NCBI RefSeq assembly: GCF_002980525.1 | Contig: NZ_PVBQ01000003.1 | Span: forward strand, 186,001-250,000 | Origin: Sphingobacterium haloxyli | GTDB lineage: Bacteria; Bacteroidota; Bacteroidia; Sphingobacteriales; Sphingobacteriaceae | Reading direction: 5' to 3' | DNA length: 64,000 nucleotides | Shown here: in pieces, positions 33,774 through 41,228 of the stretch | Position numbering within the stretch: the first letter of the stretch is position 1 | How the letters are laid out: every line of letters starts with the position of its first letter | Notes under the pieces: model-generated | What the model was told of the DNA's origin: nothing | Database searches by the model: none | What the model saw: only the letters and a program-made list of their open reading frames with translations | Made by a program: the position numbers and the translations under genes

Positions 33774-33939
33774 GGTTTAAATATAACTAAAAATAGAAAT
33801 ATCTAAGCGAACTGCAACCTCAGCCGCCTTGCGATTGGAAGATATTATAAAGTCCTTCATTTTTAAACAATATTTTACCAATCTGGACACTGGACCAGCC
33901 CTCTTTAAGTTGGTAACTAAATTGGAGAAGTCGTGGTAA

Positions 33940-34167
33940 ATGACGAAATTTGGTCAAGAATATATGCAGACTATTATGGTAACGGATAAAGACGATATTA
34001 CCACACTTCCCTTTGCCGAGCGTGTGCGGTTAGGCGTACAAAAAGCTTTACGTAAGCTCGCGGAAGAAAGTGCCCTAAAAGGCGAAAGTCTAGTGGTCAA
34101 GATAGACGGAGAGGTGAAAGAAGTTCCAGCCAAAGACCTGCTTGCAAATATGCCAAAGGCAAAGTAA
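33940..34167 (+). CDS. Small protein of unknown function
   Basis: A 75-residue frame with MVTDKDDITTLPFAERVRLG and KALRKLAEESALKGESLVVK, followed by a KIDGEVKEVPAKDLL hairpin-like end. Several ATGs are possible (33940, 33964, 33976); MVTDKDD at 33976 would be the most compact. The helix-then-beta-hairpin pattern looks like a real small cytoplasmic protein, but no family is recognised. It ends just before an ORF6N fragment on the opposite strand. Confidence 0.45.
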   Translation: MTKFGQEYMQTIMVTDKDDITTLPFAERVRLGVQKALRKLAEESALKGESLVVKIDGEVKEVPAKDLLANMPKAK

Positions 34168-34174
34168 ACCGTCC

Positions 34175-34250
34175 AACTTGATGTTCCATTTTGGAGTATC
34201 AAGTTTTGGAATTCATCCTCGCTTAGCTGACACTTTTCTAAAAATCCTAT
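34175..34250 (-). pseudogene. ORF6N fragment ending at the palindrome
   Basis: The reverse strand reads LSEDEFQNLILQNGTSSW, the same as the N-terminal ORF6N fragment at 46458-46673, and stops being homologous right after the palindrome AACTTGATGTTCCA-TTT-TGGAGTATCAAGTT (34175-34205). The upstream part of the gene decays after about 25 codons. It is one of several ORF6N remnants in this window. Confidence 0.6.
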
Positions 34251-34347
34251 TTCAAATGTAATAGTGTCAAGGCTACATAGTCGCTACATAAGATAAAATT
34301 CTTCCGCCATTTTTCGTGTTTATTTGACGTGGCGCAGAAGTATCCTC

Positions 34348-34381
34348 GCATTCCCTATCACTTCCGGCCACTAATGCCCGT
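34348..34381. repeat. 34-bp repeat copy 1 in a stem-loop
   Basis: The 34 bases around CTTCCGGCCACTAATGCCCG recur at 35167-35200 with one mismatch. This copy lies between 8-bp arms GCGCAGAA (34332-34339) and TTCTGCGC (34388-34395). The wider interval 34251-34438 has no gene that I can see. Confidence 0.65.
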
Positions 34382-34438
34382 TTCGAATTCTGCGCTACGG
34401 AGCTTTTCTTGCATTAGCATTAGAGATCCTTAGCATTC

Positions 34439-35059
34439 TTAGAGCCAATTCTGGTTATAACGATCTATGACGTCTTTTAGATCAATTGACTTATTTTCAG
34501 AATTTTTTAGCTCTTCATACAGTTGGGGGAAGTCCGCTATAAGCTTCAAAATAATTTCTTTTCTTTCCTTGTAGCGTACGTGAACCGGCATGTTTTCTTT
34601 GAAAAGGAAAGGATAGGTTGCTTTTGCTGATTCGTTAGGCGAACCAGTGCCTACAGATGCATAATAATGATATAAATTGATTTTTCCGGAAGAGATTACC
34701 TGAACAAAATCTTGCGTTACTTTAAAGTTGAAAACATGATGAAAGTGAAGGTCTTTTGCGGTTGTGAAGGTATCTTGTCCTATTACAAAACTTACGATTT
34801 CCTTGGTTGTTAATTTTACTTTTTTTGCTTTTTTGTTTTCCTTGAATGTGATCGAGGAGGTACCATAGGGTTTTGGTTGATACGGAGTAGGAGTATAGTT
34901 AAATTTAAGAAGGCCAGTTATTTTCTCCCCATCGATCGTATAATAATGTCCAGGAGTATATTTTTTAAAGAGTTCCTGACTCATTAAATTTTTGCAAAAT
35001 AATAGCAAAAATAGAACGGATGTGGTTCGTAGTTGTAATTGGAGTGATGGAAATTTCAT
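34439..35059 (-). CDS. Secreted protein of unknown function
   Basis: The 206-residue protein starts with a signal peptide (RTTSVLFLLLFCKNLMSQ) and continues with YTPGHYYTIDGEKITGLLKF, a pattern seen in many uncharacterised Bacteroidota exported proteins that begin with a short beta domain. The later segments VKLTTKEIVSFVIGQDTF and DLHFHHVFNFKVTQDFVQVI are beta-rich. No catalytic motif is seen. It lies between the two copies of the 34-bp repeat. Confidence 0.65.
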   Translation of the reverse strand: MKFPSLQLQLRTTSVLFLLLFCKNLMSQELFKKYTPGHYYTIDGEKITGLLKFNYTPTPYQPKPYGTSSITFKENKKAKKVKLTTKEIVSFVIGQDTFTTAKDLHFHHVFNFKVTQDFVQVISSGKINLYHYYASVGTGSPNESAKATYPFLFKENMPVHVRYKERKEIILKLIADFPQLYEELKNSENKSIDLKDVIDRYNQNWL

Positions 35060-35166
35060 GTTAATATGATTTTTAGCGCGAAGATAATAGTTTCCACTTT
35101 ATCTCCAATTTTTATTATATATTCCCTTAGAAGATTGGGTAGCTGTAGTTTCGGTGCACCGCCGCT

Positions 35167-35200
35167 GCATTCCCTATCGCTTCCGGCCACTAATGCCCGT
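35167..35200. repeat. 34-bp repeat copy 2 at the end of the methyltransferase gene
   Basis: Nearly identical to 34348-34381. It contains the stop codon and the last eight codons (ATGISGRKR) of the methyltransferase gene on the reverse strand, which suggests that the 3' end of that gene was formed by or duplicated into the other site. Confidence 0.65.
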
Positions 35201-35923
35201 CGCACAACCAAAGAAATATTTCTCCTGCGTGACTGTCAAGTTATTCTGCTCAAATATTCGCTTCACCAAATCGCTGTTGCCATATTTTTCCGTATAGATC
35301 CAAAGCATTTTGTAATCGTGCGGGTTTCCTAAAAATATTTTTCCGAGCAATGGTATAACTTTTCCTAAATAGAACCCGTAGAGGGTACATAGAAGTTTTT
35401 TACTCGGTTTTGAGACCTCAACAAAACTGAATTTTCCACCGGGTTTTAGAATTCTATGTATTTCGCTAGCTAAAACTTCCAGCTGTTGCTCATTGAACGT
35501 TTTGAGGCCGTATGCGCAAGAAATAATATCAAAATGGTTAGACTCTAATTTATTTTGAAGAATATTTTCACACAGTAAATTAAGGCCGCCAGCAAACAGT
35601 TTTTTGCTTTTATTACTCGAGCGCGAAACCATTTTGTCAGAAAAATCTAAAGCATAAAAGGTTGAATTCGGAAAATTTCGTTTTAGGAATGTCCAATTTT
35701 CGCCTAGCCCTGAAAGCAGGTCAATTACATGTAGGTGCTGGTTTGACTTTCCAAGTTTTTCTAAGAATTGTCTGCGCCAACGAATGGAAAAGCCGAAGGA
35801 TGTTATATAGTTCATTCGTTCATACGAACTTGACATCCGGTTGAACATTTTTTTGACAAATGCGGGCTCGTAAATATTATCGTGGTGCGACACGACCTTT
35901 TCTATCTTATTAGCTTTGCTCAT
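35174..35923 (-). CDS. UbiE/MenG-like class I SAM-dependent methyltransferase
   Basis: The N-terminal region VKKMFNRMSSSYERMNYITS is typical of the UbiE/COQ5 family, followed by motif I LLSGLGENWTFLKR (with LSGLG where DxGxG is usual), ALDFSDKMVSRSS, and IISCAYGLKTFNEQQLEVLA. The 249 residues are full length. UbiE/MenG methylates demethylmenaquinone; here the degenerate motif I and isolated setting suggest a paralogue with another substrate. The last codons lie in a repeated 34-bp element. Confidence 0.8.
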   Translation of the reverse strand: MSKANKIEKVVSHHDNIYEPAFVKKMFNRMSSSYERMNYITSFGFSIRWRRQFLEKLGKSNQHLHVIDLLSGLGENWTFLKRNFPNSTFYALDFSDKMVSRSSNKSKKLFAGGLNLLCENILQNKLESNHFDIISCAYGLKTFNEQQLEVLASEIHRILKPGGKFSFVEVSKPSKKLLCTLYGFYLGKVIPLLGKIFLGNPHDYKMLWIYTEKYGNSDLVKRIFEQNNLTVTQEKYFFGCATGISGRKR

Positions 35924-35955
35924 ATAGGTTTGTATATATTTACATTCTAATTGCG

Positions 35956-36549
35956 CTAATTGTTCTTCTTGCTCCCAATATCAAACCCCTTTACCACCGT
36001 TACTCCTTTGGAAGAGACATGAGGTGCATTTTCCTGCAAGCGGTCGATGTATTCAAAAAGCAGTTCAATATTCTGGTCATGGCCTTTCTGTTTTTTTGAG
36101 ATTTTCTCTACCGTGTGTTTGATTTCGGCTATTTCCAGTTGCATTTTTGTATTGACATATAACAAGTCTCTAAGCTTTACGAATACATCTATTATACGGA
36201 TGCTCATCCTGATAGCTCGTTCAGTTTTCAAGACATTTGAAAGCATTAATACGCCGTGTTCGGTAAACGCGAAGGGTAGGTATTTGGAATAGCGTCCTTG
36301 TTCTAAGGTCGCATTTTGCGATCTTAGAACGGAGTCATATTCTTCTTTATTTAACTCAAACATAAAATGTTCAGGAAAGCGAATAATATTTCTCCTTACT
36401 TGCTCCTTAAGTCTCCGTGTTTCCACCCCATACAACTCCGCTAGATCACTATCCAACATTATCTTTTGTCCTCTGAACTCGTATATTTTGTTTGCAAGGA
36501 CATCGTCCGCTATGGCTACTGCTTTTAGTTCTGTTTTGGTTTTACTCAT
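35956..36549 (-). CDS. ORF6N domain DNA-binding protein
   Basis: The ORF6N domain covers about residues 17-105: IYEFRGQKIMLDSDLAELYG, VETRRLKEQVRRNIIRFPEH, FMFELNKEEYDSVLRSQ, and LPFAFTEHGVLMLSNVLKTE. A coiled-coil tail follows (LEIAEIKHTVEKISKKQ, then NIELLFEYIDRLQ). ORF6N (with KilA-N) is a DNA-binding module of phages and bacterial genomes, role in bacteria unclear. A 29-bp palindrome lies inside the gene at the codons for LRSQNATLE. At 197 residues it is the only intact member in the window. Confidence 0.85.
   Translation of the reverse strand: MSKTKTELKAVAIADDVLANKIYEFRGQKIMLDSDLAELYGVETRRLKEQVRRNIIRFPEHFMFELNKEEYDSVLRSQNATLEQGRYSKYLPFAFTEHGVLMLSNVLKTERAIRMSIRIIDVFVKLRDLLYVNTKMQLEIAEIKHTVEKISKKQKGHDQNIELLFEYIDRLQENAPHVSSKGVTVVKGFDIGSKKNN
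36301..36329. repeat. 29-bp palindrome inside the ORF6N gene
   Basis: TTCTAAGGTCGCA-TTT-TGCGATCTTAGAA has 13-bp arms with one mismatched pair around a 3-base centre. It encodes part of SVLRSQNATLEQ. The remnants at 34175-34205 and 46481-46511 have a palindrome of different sequence but the same layout at the same codons. Confidence 0.75.
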
Positions 36550-36570
36550 AACTTAATGGTATCGTTCATA

Positions 36571-36623
36571 ATTCATTATACCAATAAAGGTAATAATAAA
36601 CTCTTATTGTAAAGCAATGAATC
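36571..36623 (-). repeat. ORF6N upstream repeat, copy 1
   Basis: About 50 bases upstream of the intact ORF6N gene (including TTATACCAATAAAGGTAAT) recur at 38355-38407, upstream of the C-terminal ORF6N remnant, with only a few differences. This is probably the conserved promoter region of this gene family. Confidence 0.6.
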
Positions 36624-36743
36624 TCTCATTTTGTGCATGCACATAAACAGGAAGAAACACGCCATCGCTGTTTTTCCATATGCCGTCTTCGCACTTCCGT
36701 TCGGGTTAATGGGGAGCTCAACGAAAAGCTGTGAATTTTCTAA

Positions 36744-36938
36744 CGTCTCTTCGAACGCTATTCGGCCTTTGTTTATACACTGTTCGGACTCTGTTCGCCC
36801 AATGAACGATGATTTACCGTGTGTTTACCGTGTATTTAACGTGCGCAACACGGTAAATACACGGTAATTTACCGGTAGAATGCCGGTAATCTTCCGAACA
36901 AGATGCGAACAAGATACGAACAACGTGCGAACAAGGTT
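36744..36938. repeat. Complex inverted and tandem repeat region
   Basis: Between 36803 and 36890 the sequence alternates TTTACCGTGT and CACGGTAAAT-type units that form a long imperfect hairpin; further out TGTTCGGACTCTGTTCGC (36781-36798) faces CCGAACA and GCGAACA units. From 36894 to 36936 an 11-base unit GCGAACAAGAT repeats about four times. The interval 36624-36984 has no gene; the reverse strand near 36603-36690 resembles 15768-15840. Confidence 0.65.
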
Positions 36939-36984
36939 TTAATATAGTCTACGTATGGAGAAGGTGTGTATACTAAGATTCAAG

Positions 36985-37075
36985 TGCTAAGAACTATAAC
37001 ACGATTGCTATTAGGTACTCCCGACAACATCAATACACCATGTTCGGTAAATACCATTGGTGCATACCTCGTATG
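36985..37075 (-). pseudogene. ORF6N fragment, part after the palindrome
   Basis: The reverse strand reads RYAPMVFTEHGVLMLSGV followed by PNSNRVI and a stop. This is the ORF6N segment that directly follows the palindrome position in the intact gene (SKYLPFAFTEHGVLMLSNVL). Nothing of the N-terminal part is attached. Confidence 0.65.
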
Positions 37076-37098
37076 AGCAATGCAATCACTCTTTTCAG

Positions 37099-38226
37099 TT
37101 ATTGTTGCGGCGTCAAAAATAACTTTTCTAATTCCCTATTTAAAAACTCTCCTTTTAGATCTTTCGCGATGACTACTCCGTCCGGATCAATTAGAAAGTT
37201 AGCCGGAATAGACGTTATACCATATTTAAGATACACTTCACCTTTATGTCCTTGTAAATCTGATACCTGTGCCCATGTGATGCCGTCTTTTTCTATGGCT
37301 TCCATCCATTTGTTTTTGTCTGTATCTATAGATACACTCAAAATAGTGAAACCTCTATCTCGATAGTTCTGATAGGCATTAATGAGGTTCGCGTGTTCCT
37401 CCCGACACGGACCGCACCAAGAAGCCCAAAAATCTAAAAGGACATACTTGCCTTCAAATTCGGATAGACTTATTATCTTACCGTCTGTATCCTCCATGCT
37501 GAAATCTATTGCTTTCATGCCGGCCATTACTTGGCTTTTCTTTTTGATTCTTTCTCTAATAGTTTTTCCTTTTTCTGTATTTTTTAGAGACTCTGCAAGT
37601 TTATTGTATACCTTTTCTACCTTGAAAATATAGGTGTTAATTCGTGAGAGCTGATGCAATATGTCTAAGCTCACATACGTGTTAGGGTATTGGTTTGCAA
37701 AAGCTAATTCGATATCTGCTCTTTCGTAAAAAGCTTTATCAAGTTCTCTTCTATTATGATGTAGTAATGCTGTATCCTTTTTTTCTGTTTCATCGAATAA
37801 ATCGGGGTCCTTTATGGATCTCATCCTTTCCCGCACGGTGGCCAGCTGACTGTGTAATAGCTGTAATGTGTCATTTAAGGGCGTTCCGCTTATTTCCGCC
37901 CCTGTTAACGTGTCGGGACTAATAATTTTTATACTACCCGGTTCTAAATATATACTTGCCGATTCCGTAGTAAACCCTGCCAATCCTGGGTCCTCATTCC
38001 TGTAGATGTTCGCCTTTGTCGGGCGTTTAACCTCACCGGTAAAAGAAAAACGCTGGTTTACGGCTGTTGTACTTTCTAAAATATGGTTGCCCTTTTCTAC
38101 GTACGACAGGTATAATGTATCCCCTTCTTGTAATTTCTTTCCGTAACCGGAGATCGTAAAGGTAGTCTGTCCGAACGCGTGCCCAATAGATAATAAAAAA
38201 AATACTAAATATAACCTGTTCTTCAT
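37099..38226 (-). CDS. TlpA-family thiol:disulfide oxidoreductase with DUF4369 domain
   Basis: A signal peptide (RLYLVFFLLSIGHAFG) is followed by a DUF4369 domain (TFTISGYGKKLQEGDTLYLS), a helical linker and a C-terminal thioredoxin domain with the active site DFWASWCGPCREEH and the cis-Pro GITSIPANFLIDPDG. At 375 residues it matches the many Bacteroidota periplasmic TlpA/ResA-like proteins that reduce disulfides in exported proteins. It sits exactly between two ORF6N remnants. Confidence 0.9.
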   Translation of the reverse strand: MKNRLYLVFFLLSIGHAFGQTTFTISGYGKKLQEGDTLYLSYVEKGNHILESTTAVNQRFSFTGEVKRPTKANIYRNEDPGLAGFTTESASIYLEPGSIKIISPDTLTGAEISGTPLNDTLQLLHSQLATVRERMRSIKDPDLFDETEKKDTALLHHNRRELDKAFYERADIELAFANQYPNTYVSLDILHQLSRINTYIFKVEKVYNKLAESLKNTEKGKTIRERIKKKSQVMAGMKAIDFSMEDTDGKIISLSEFEGKYVLLDFWASWCGPCREEHANLINAYQNYRDRGFTILSVSIDTDKNKWMEAIEKDGITWAQVSDLQGHKGEVYLKYGITSIPANFLIDPDGVVIAKDLKGEFLNRELEKLFLTPQQ

Positions 38227-38229
38227 GCT

Positions 38230-38407
38230 TTAGTTGTCTCCTATTCTAAAACCTATTGCTCTTTTTGCTTTTGCCGCGATAGGAGAGGTGTCTTGCTTCT
38301 CCTTGAGTCGGTCAATGTATTCAAAGAGCAGTTCTATATTTTGGTCTCGTTTATATTCATTATACCAATAAAGGTAATCATAAACTTTTATTGTCAAGCA
38401 ATAGAAT
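38230..38407 (-). pseudogene. ORF6N remnant: upstream region joined to the C-terminal tail
   Basis: The reverse strand has the same upstream repeat as the intact ORF6N gene (38407-38355), then directly QNIELLFEYIDRLKEKQD and about 22 more codons to TAA at 38232-38230. The DNA-binding part is deleted, so only the coiled-coil tail remains. The identical NIELLFEYIDRL motif in the intact gene identifies it. Confidence 0.7.
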
Positions 38408-38413
38408 CTTCCA

Positions 38414-38968
38414 TTAACCGGACTTCACGTAATGGAGAGCTATAGATCCAGATTTAAATTTGATGGTATCGACCAGTTCGAGATTAACTTTCCCATGCAG
38501 GCTTCCAGTATCTAACAAATGTCTGCCATTACCCACAATAACAGGATGGATAACAAGAAAAAATTCATCGATAAGGCCTACGGCAATCATTTCGGGAAGC
38601 AGGCTGATACTGTCCATCAGAATGGTTTTTCCGACTTGCTGCTTCAATTTTAGAAGTTCTCCCGCAGGATCGCTACGGACGATACGCACGTTTTGGTCGA
38701 CAACGTCCAACGATCGGGAAATGACAACACTACTAATAGTGCTAAGCTTTTTAGCAAATCGATTTTCTGCGGGGCTGCCAGACTGATCCCTGGCAACTTC
38801 GCGCCAGTACGGAAACATAAGCTGGTACATGATGCGACCAAAGAAAAGCAGGTCAACATCGTCCATCATGGCAGAAAAGTAATCTAAAACCGCTTCATCA
38901 GGACTGAAGGCGGTGTGGTCACAGTAACCGTCAAGGCTCATGTTGATACAAAATCTTACTGTTCTCAT
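38414..38968 (-). CDS. Dihydrofolate reductase family protein (RibD C-terminal type)
   Basis: The start VRFCINMSLDGYCDHTAF, then LLFFGRIMYQLMFPYWREVA, VVISRSLDVVDQNVRIV and FFLVIHPVIVGNGRHLLD are typical of the DHFR-like/RibD C-terminal family, 184 residues. It is related to, but clearly different from, the protein at 13122-13655. It is an NADPH-dependent reductase of unknown substrate. Confidence 0.86.
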   Translation of the reverse strand: MRTVRFCINMSLDGYCDHTAFSPDEAVLDYFSAMMDDVDLLFFGRIMYQLMFPYWREVARDQSGSPAENRFAKKLSTISSVVISRSLDVVDQNVRIVRSDPAGELLKLKQQVGKTILMDSISLLPEMIAVGLIDEFFLVIHPVIVGNGRHLLDTGSLHGKVNLELVDTIKFKSGSIALHYVKSG

Positions 38969-39320
38969 CGTATACGCATAACTGTTATCAGTGCAATAGT
39001 ACGAGAATCGCTTTTAATCGCGCTTCGCCTAAGACAAGAAAAGTATAACAAATCGACCGAAAACTGAGCAGGACTTTATATATACAAATCGTTTAATGCT
39101 TAGTGCGAATACTCTTAAGTGCTTGTGCCCACAATAACACCAGTTCCAACGTCACATTAAGAGACCGTATCTGAAACGGCCTTGGAGCGATCGACTCAAT
39201 TTGCAACACTATAAACCCATTCTGCCACCTTTTGATTTATCCGCATCGGGCGGGTGCTGCCCGTTATTATAGCAATTTTTAGCATATCCGTTTTTTTAAA
39301 TAAGCAGTTCGTTATCAATT
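38969..39320. other. Intergenic interval
   Basis: No gene is seen. A short GC-rich hairpin CGGGC-GGGTGCT-GCCCG near 39245-39262 could end transcription of the SDR gene read on the reverse strand, although it lacks a clear T-run. Confidence 0.3.
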
Positions 39321-39968
39321 CTATAAAAGGACTTCTGTAGTGTGTCTTACTTTATTTAATTTCCAAAATTGATCCGCGATATTTTGGGGATTCCGCAACT
39401 TGCAATTTTCGTCTATTTTTCCGTTAATCAATATTGTTGCGACATAAATACCCCGATCCCTTAAAGTAAAAGACAGGCAGCGCACCATAGACAATAGCCC
39501 TGCACTGGTAATCGATAACGATGCATAATCAGGTTTAGGATGGATGGCGATGCTTCCTCCCGTGGTCAGTATAGTGCCGGTTGATTTCGGTATACAATTC
39601 TTAAGACACCGGACTGCTGTTAACAGTCCGAGCACGTTTACTTTAAAGTCGTAAAGCATATCATTTTCACACACCTTAAGGATGTTCCCATTATTGATAC
39701 TAGCCACGTTGTATAGCATAACATCGATTTTTTTGTAACGACTTTTTATTATCTCCAGCTGATGGGTAAAATCTTCATTGTCAGCAATATCGGTGGGGTA
39801 TATTTCTATTTTGTTGATCCCGTTAGATAATTTCGTTTTTAATTCATCCAATTTGCTAACATTGCGGCTCATTAATAAAAGGTCAAACCCTTCCGTTAAG
39901 AATCTCGAAGCAATAGCTCTTCCCAGGCGTTCACCGGCTCCAATGATCAATATTACTTTTTTGTGCAT
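39321..39968 (-). CDS. Short-chain dehydrogenase/reductase
   Basis: The cofactor motif is LIIGAGERLGRAIASRFLTE with GxGxxLG spacing as in many SDRs lacking the classical TGxxxGIG; LLLMSRNVSKL, MLYNVAS and the active-site region TTGGSIAIHPKPDYASLSIT follow. The usual Tyr-x-x-x-Lys is not conserved (YASLSIT), so catalytic activity may be altered or lost. The 215 residues are slightly short for the family. It follows the SnoaL-like gene by 13 bases and is likely in one operon. Confidence 0.78.
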   Translation of the reverse strand: MHKKVILIIGAGERLGRAIASRFLTEGFDLLLMSRNVSKLDELKTKLSNGINKIEIYPTDIADNEDFTHQLEIIKSRYKKIDVMLYNVASINNGNILKVCENDMLYDFKVNVLGLLTAVRCLKNCIPKSTGTILTTGGSIAIHPKPDYASLSITSAGLLSMVRCLSFTLRDRGIYVATILINGKIDENCKLRNPQNIADQFWKLNKVRHTTEVLL

Positions 39969-39981
39969 GTCATCCCAGGTT

Positions 39982-40380
39982 TTACGATGTGCGTGTATTC
40001 TGTGTCGATCGAATCAGCCATACGCCATCTTCTTTTAACAGCAACATTGTCAATATCCCGGTACGTAGCTCGGTATGCAGATTGTCGATTTTGAAATCCT
40101 CCCACTTCCATGCGGCGTAAACGATAGCAATGTCATCGCGGATTAAACTAATATCCAGAACGTCGAGATGATATTTCATGTTCTGATTTTGCTTCGACAA
40201 AATTTGATGAGCTTTATCATGTTGCTTTATATTTTCTGCATTCGTGGCGTACATTACACCAGACCACGTAATGAACTTCGTGTCTTTCGTAAATAGCTTT
40301 CCCCAATTTTCCATGTCATGGTTATTCCAATAAGTGACATATTTGCTAAATAATTCCTTAATCAATTTTTCCTGTCCCAT
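39982..40380 (-). CDS. SnoaL/NTF2-like protein (SgcJ/EcaC type)
   Basis: The 132-residue protein has the NTF2-like pattern LFSKYVTYWNNHDMENWGKL, FTKDTKFITWSGVMY, DIAIVYAAWKWEDF and a C-terminal TGILTMLLLKEDGVWLIRS. Proteins of this group bind or convert small hydrophobic compounds or stabilise partner enzymes. It is divergent from the Crp/Fnr gene, with a perfect Crp-type palindrome between them, so it and the SDR gene are the likely targets of that regulator. A fragment of a second copy lies at 47731-47790. Confidence 0.8.
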   Translation of the reverse strand: MGQEKLIKELFSKYVTYWNNHDMENWGKLFTKDTKFITWSGVMYATNAENIKQHDKAHQILSKQNQNMKYHLDVLDISLIRDDIAIVYAAWKWEDFKIDNLHTELRTGILTMLLLKEDGVWLIRSTQNTRTS

Positions 40381-40406
40381 AACGATATCATGTTATTCAT
40401 CTCCTG

Positions 40407-40451
40407 CAAAGATATCCGACCTATATGCTGTAACATGTGATTATAATCACA
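40407..40451 (-). promoter_or_regulatory. Crp-type operator and promoter between SnoaL-like and Crp/Fnr genes
   Basis: TGTGATTATAATCACA (40436-40451) is a perfect 16-bp palindrome identical to the Crp consensus TGTGA-N6-TCACA. On the reverse strand a perfect -7 box TATCTTTG lies at 40414-40407. The palindrome centre is 29.5 bp from the first base of the box, close to -40, as expected for class II activation of the SnoaL-like/SDR pair. Confidence 0.7.
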
Positions 40452-40535
40452 ATCCTTTTGCGAGCAATTCGATAAAAAGGTTTGCAAAAAGCTTATCTTT
40501 ATCAGATTAGAATTTAATAGCACCTTAATCAAGCA

Positions 40536-41141
40536 ATGACGGATATGGATGATTCTAAAGTGTTAGATGATTTTTATCAAAAGTTGTCCGAGAAGTTTCC
40601 GTATGTTACCTCCGGGAGCTGGGAAAAGCTGCGGGAGATATCTATCGTAAAATATCTTGAAAAGGACGATATCTTTCTCAGGCATGGAGAACGCTTGCAG
40701 TTTGGAGTATTCGTCGTTACCGGATGGCTAAAACTTTACTATCTGGATGAAAAAGGGGACGAACGGATATCTGCCTTTTGCGGCGGTCTTGAATATATCG
40801 ACAACTGGAACTCGATCCATCAACAGCAGGCATTGCCGTATTCTGTAAGCGCAATAGCTTCAAGCACCATTATATTGTACCCACTTGAAAAGATGGTGAA
40901 GATATTCAGCAAAGAGCCAGATCTACTTCAGTTATGTGTAGACCTTTCTCAAGAAATGATCAGAAAAAAACAGGAGCATTACGAGATACTCACCCTTCGA
41001 TCTCCAGAAGAACGATATCTTCATTTGTTAGCGTCCAAAAAGAACTGGTTACAGGAAATTTCATTAACCAATCTAGCCAAATTTCTGCATGTGAGTAGAG
41101 AGGCGTTAAGCCGGGCGAGAAATCAGGTCTCCTTAAAGTGA
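40536..41141 (+). CDS. Crp/Fnr family transcriptional regulator
   Basis: The sensor barrel is seen in DDIFLRHGERLQFGVFVVTG, WLKLYYLDEKGDERI, and the DNA-binding end is LTNLAKFLHVSREALSRARN, with the R-E-x-x-S-R pattern that reads GTGA. It is 201 residues long, without Fnr cysteines. A perfect TGTGA-N6-TCACA palindrome lies in the divergent promoter region upstream. It probably controls the SnoaL-like and SDR genes opposite and perhaps itself. Confidence 0.87.
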   Translation: MTDMDDSKVLDDFYQKLSEKFPYVTSGSWEKLREISIVKYLEKDDIFLRHGERLQFGVFVVTGWLKLYYLDEKGDERISAFCGGLEYIDNWNSIHQQQALPYSVSAIASSTIILYPLEKMVKIFSKEPDLLQLCVDLSQEMIRKKQEHYEILTLRSPEERYLHLLASKKNWLQEISLTNLAKFLHVSREALSRARNQVSLK

Positions 41142-41228
41142 TAGTGTCCTCTATGCATACACCGGAAGCGTGAGGGCAGTTTAAGTATTCAACGGAAAAA
41201 TGGACATTTAGCGTCTTCCTCCTTTAAA

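Noticed and set aside
36744-36938. CRISPR array
   Set aside because: The repeated units are short (about 11 bases), abut each other and form inverted pairs; there are no regular unique spacers and no cas genes.
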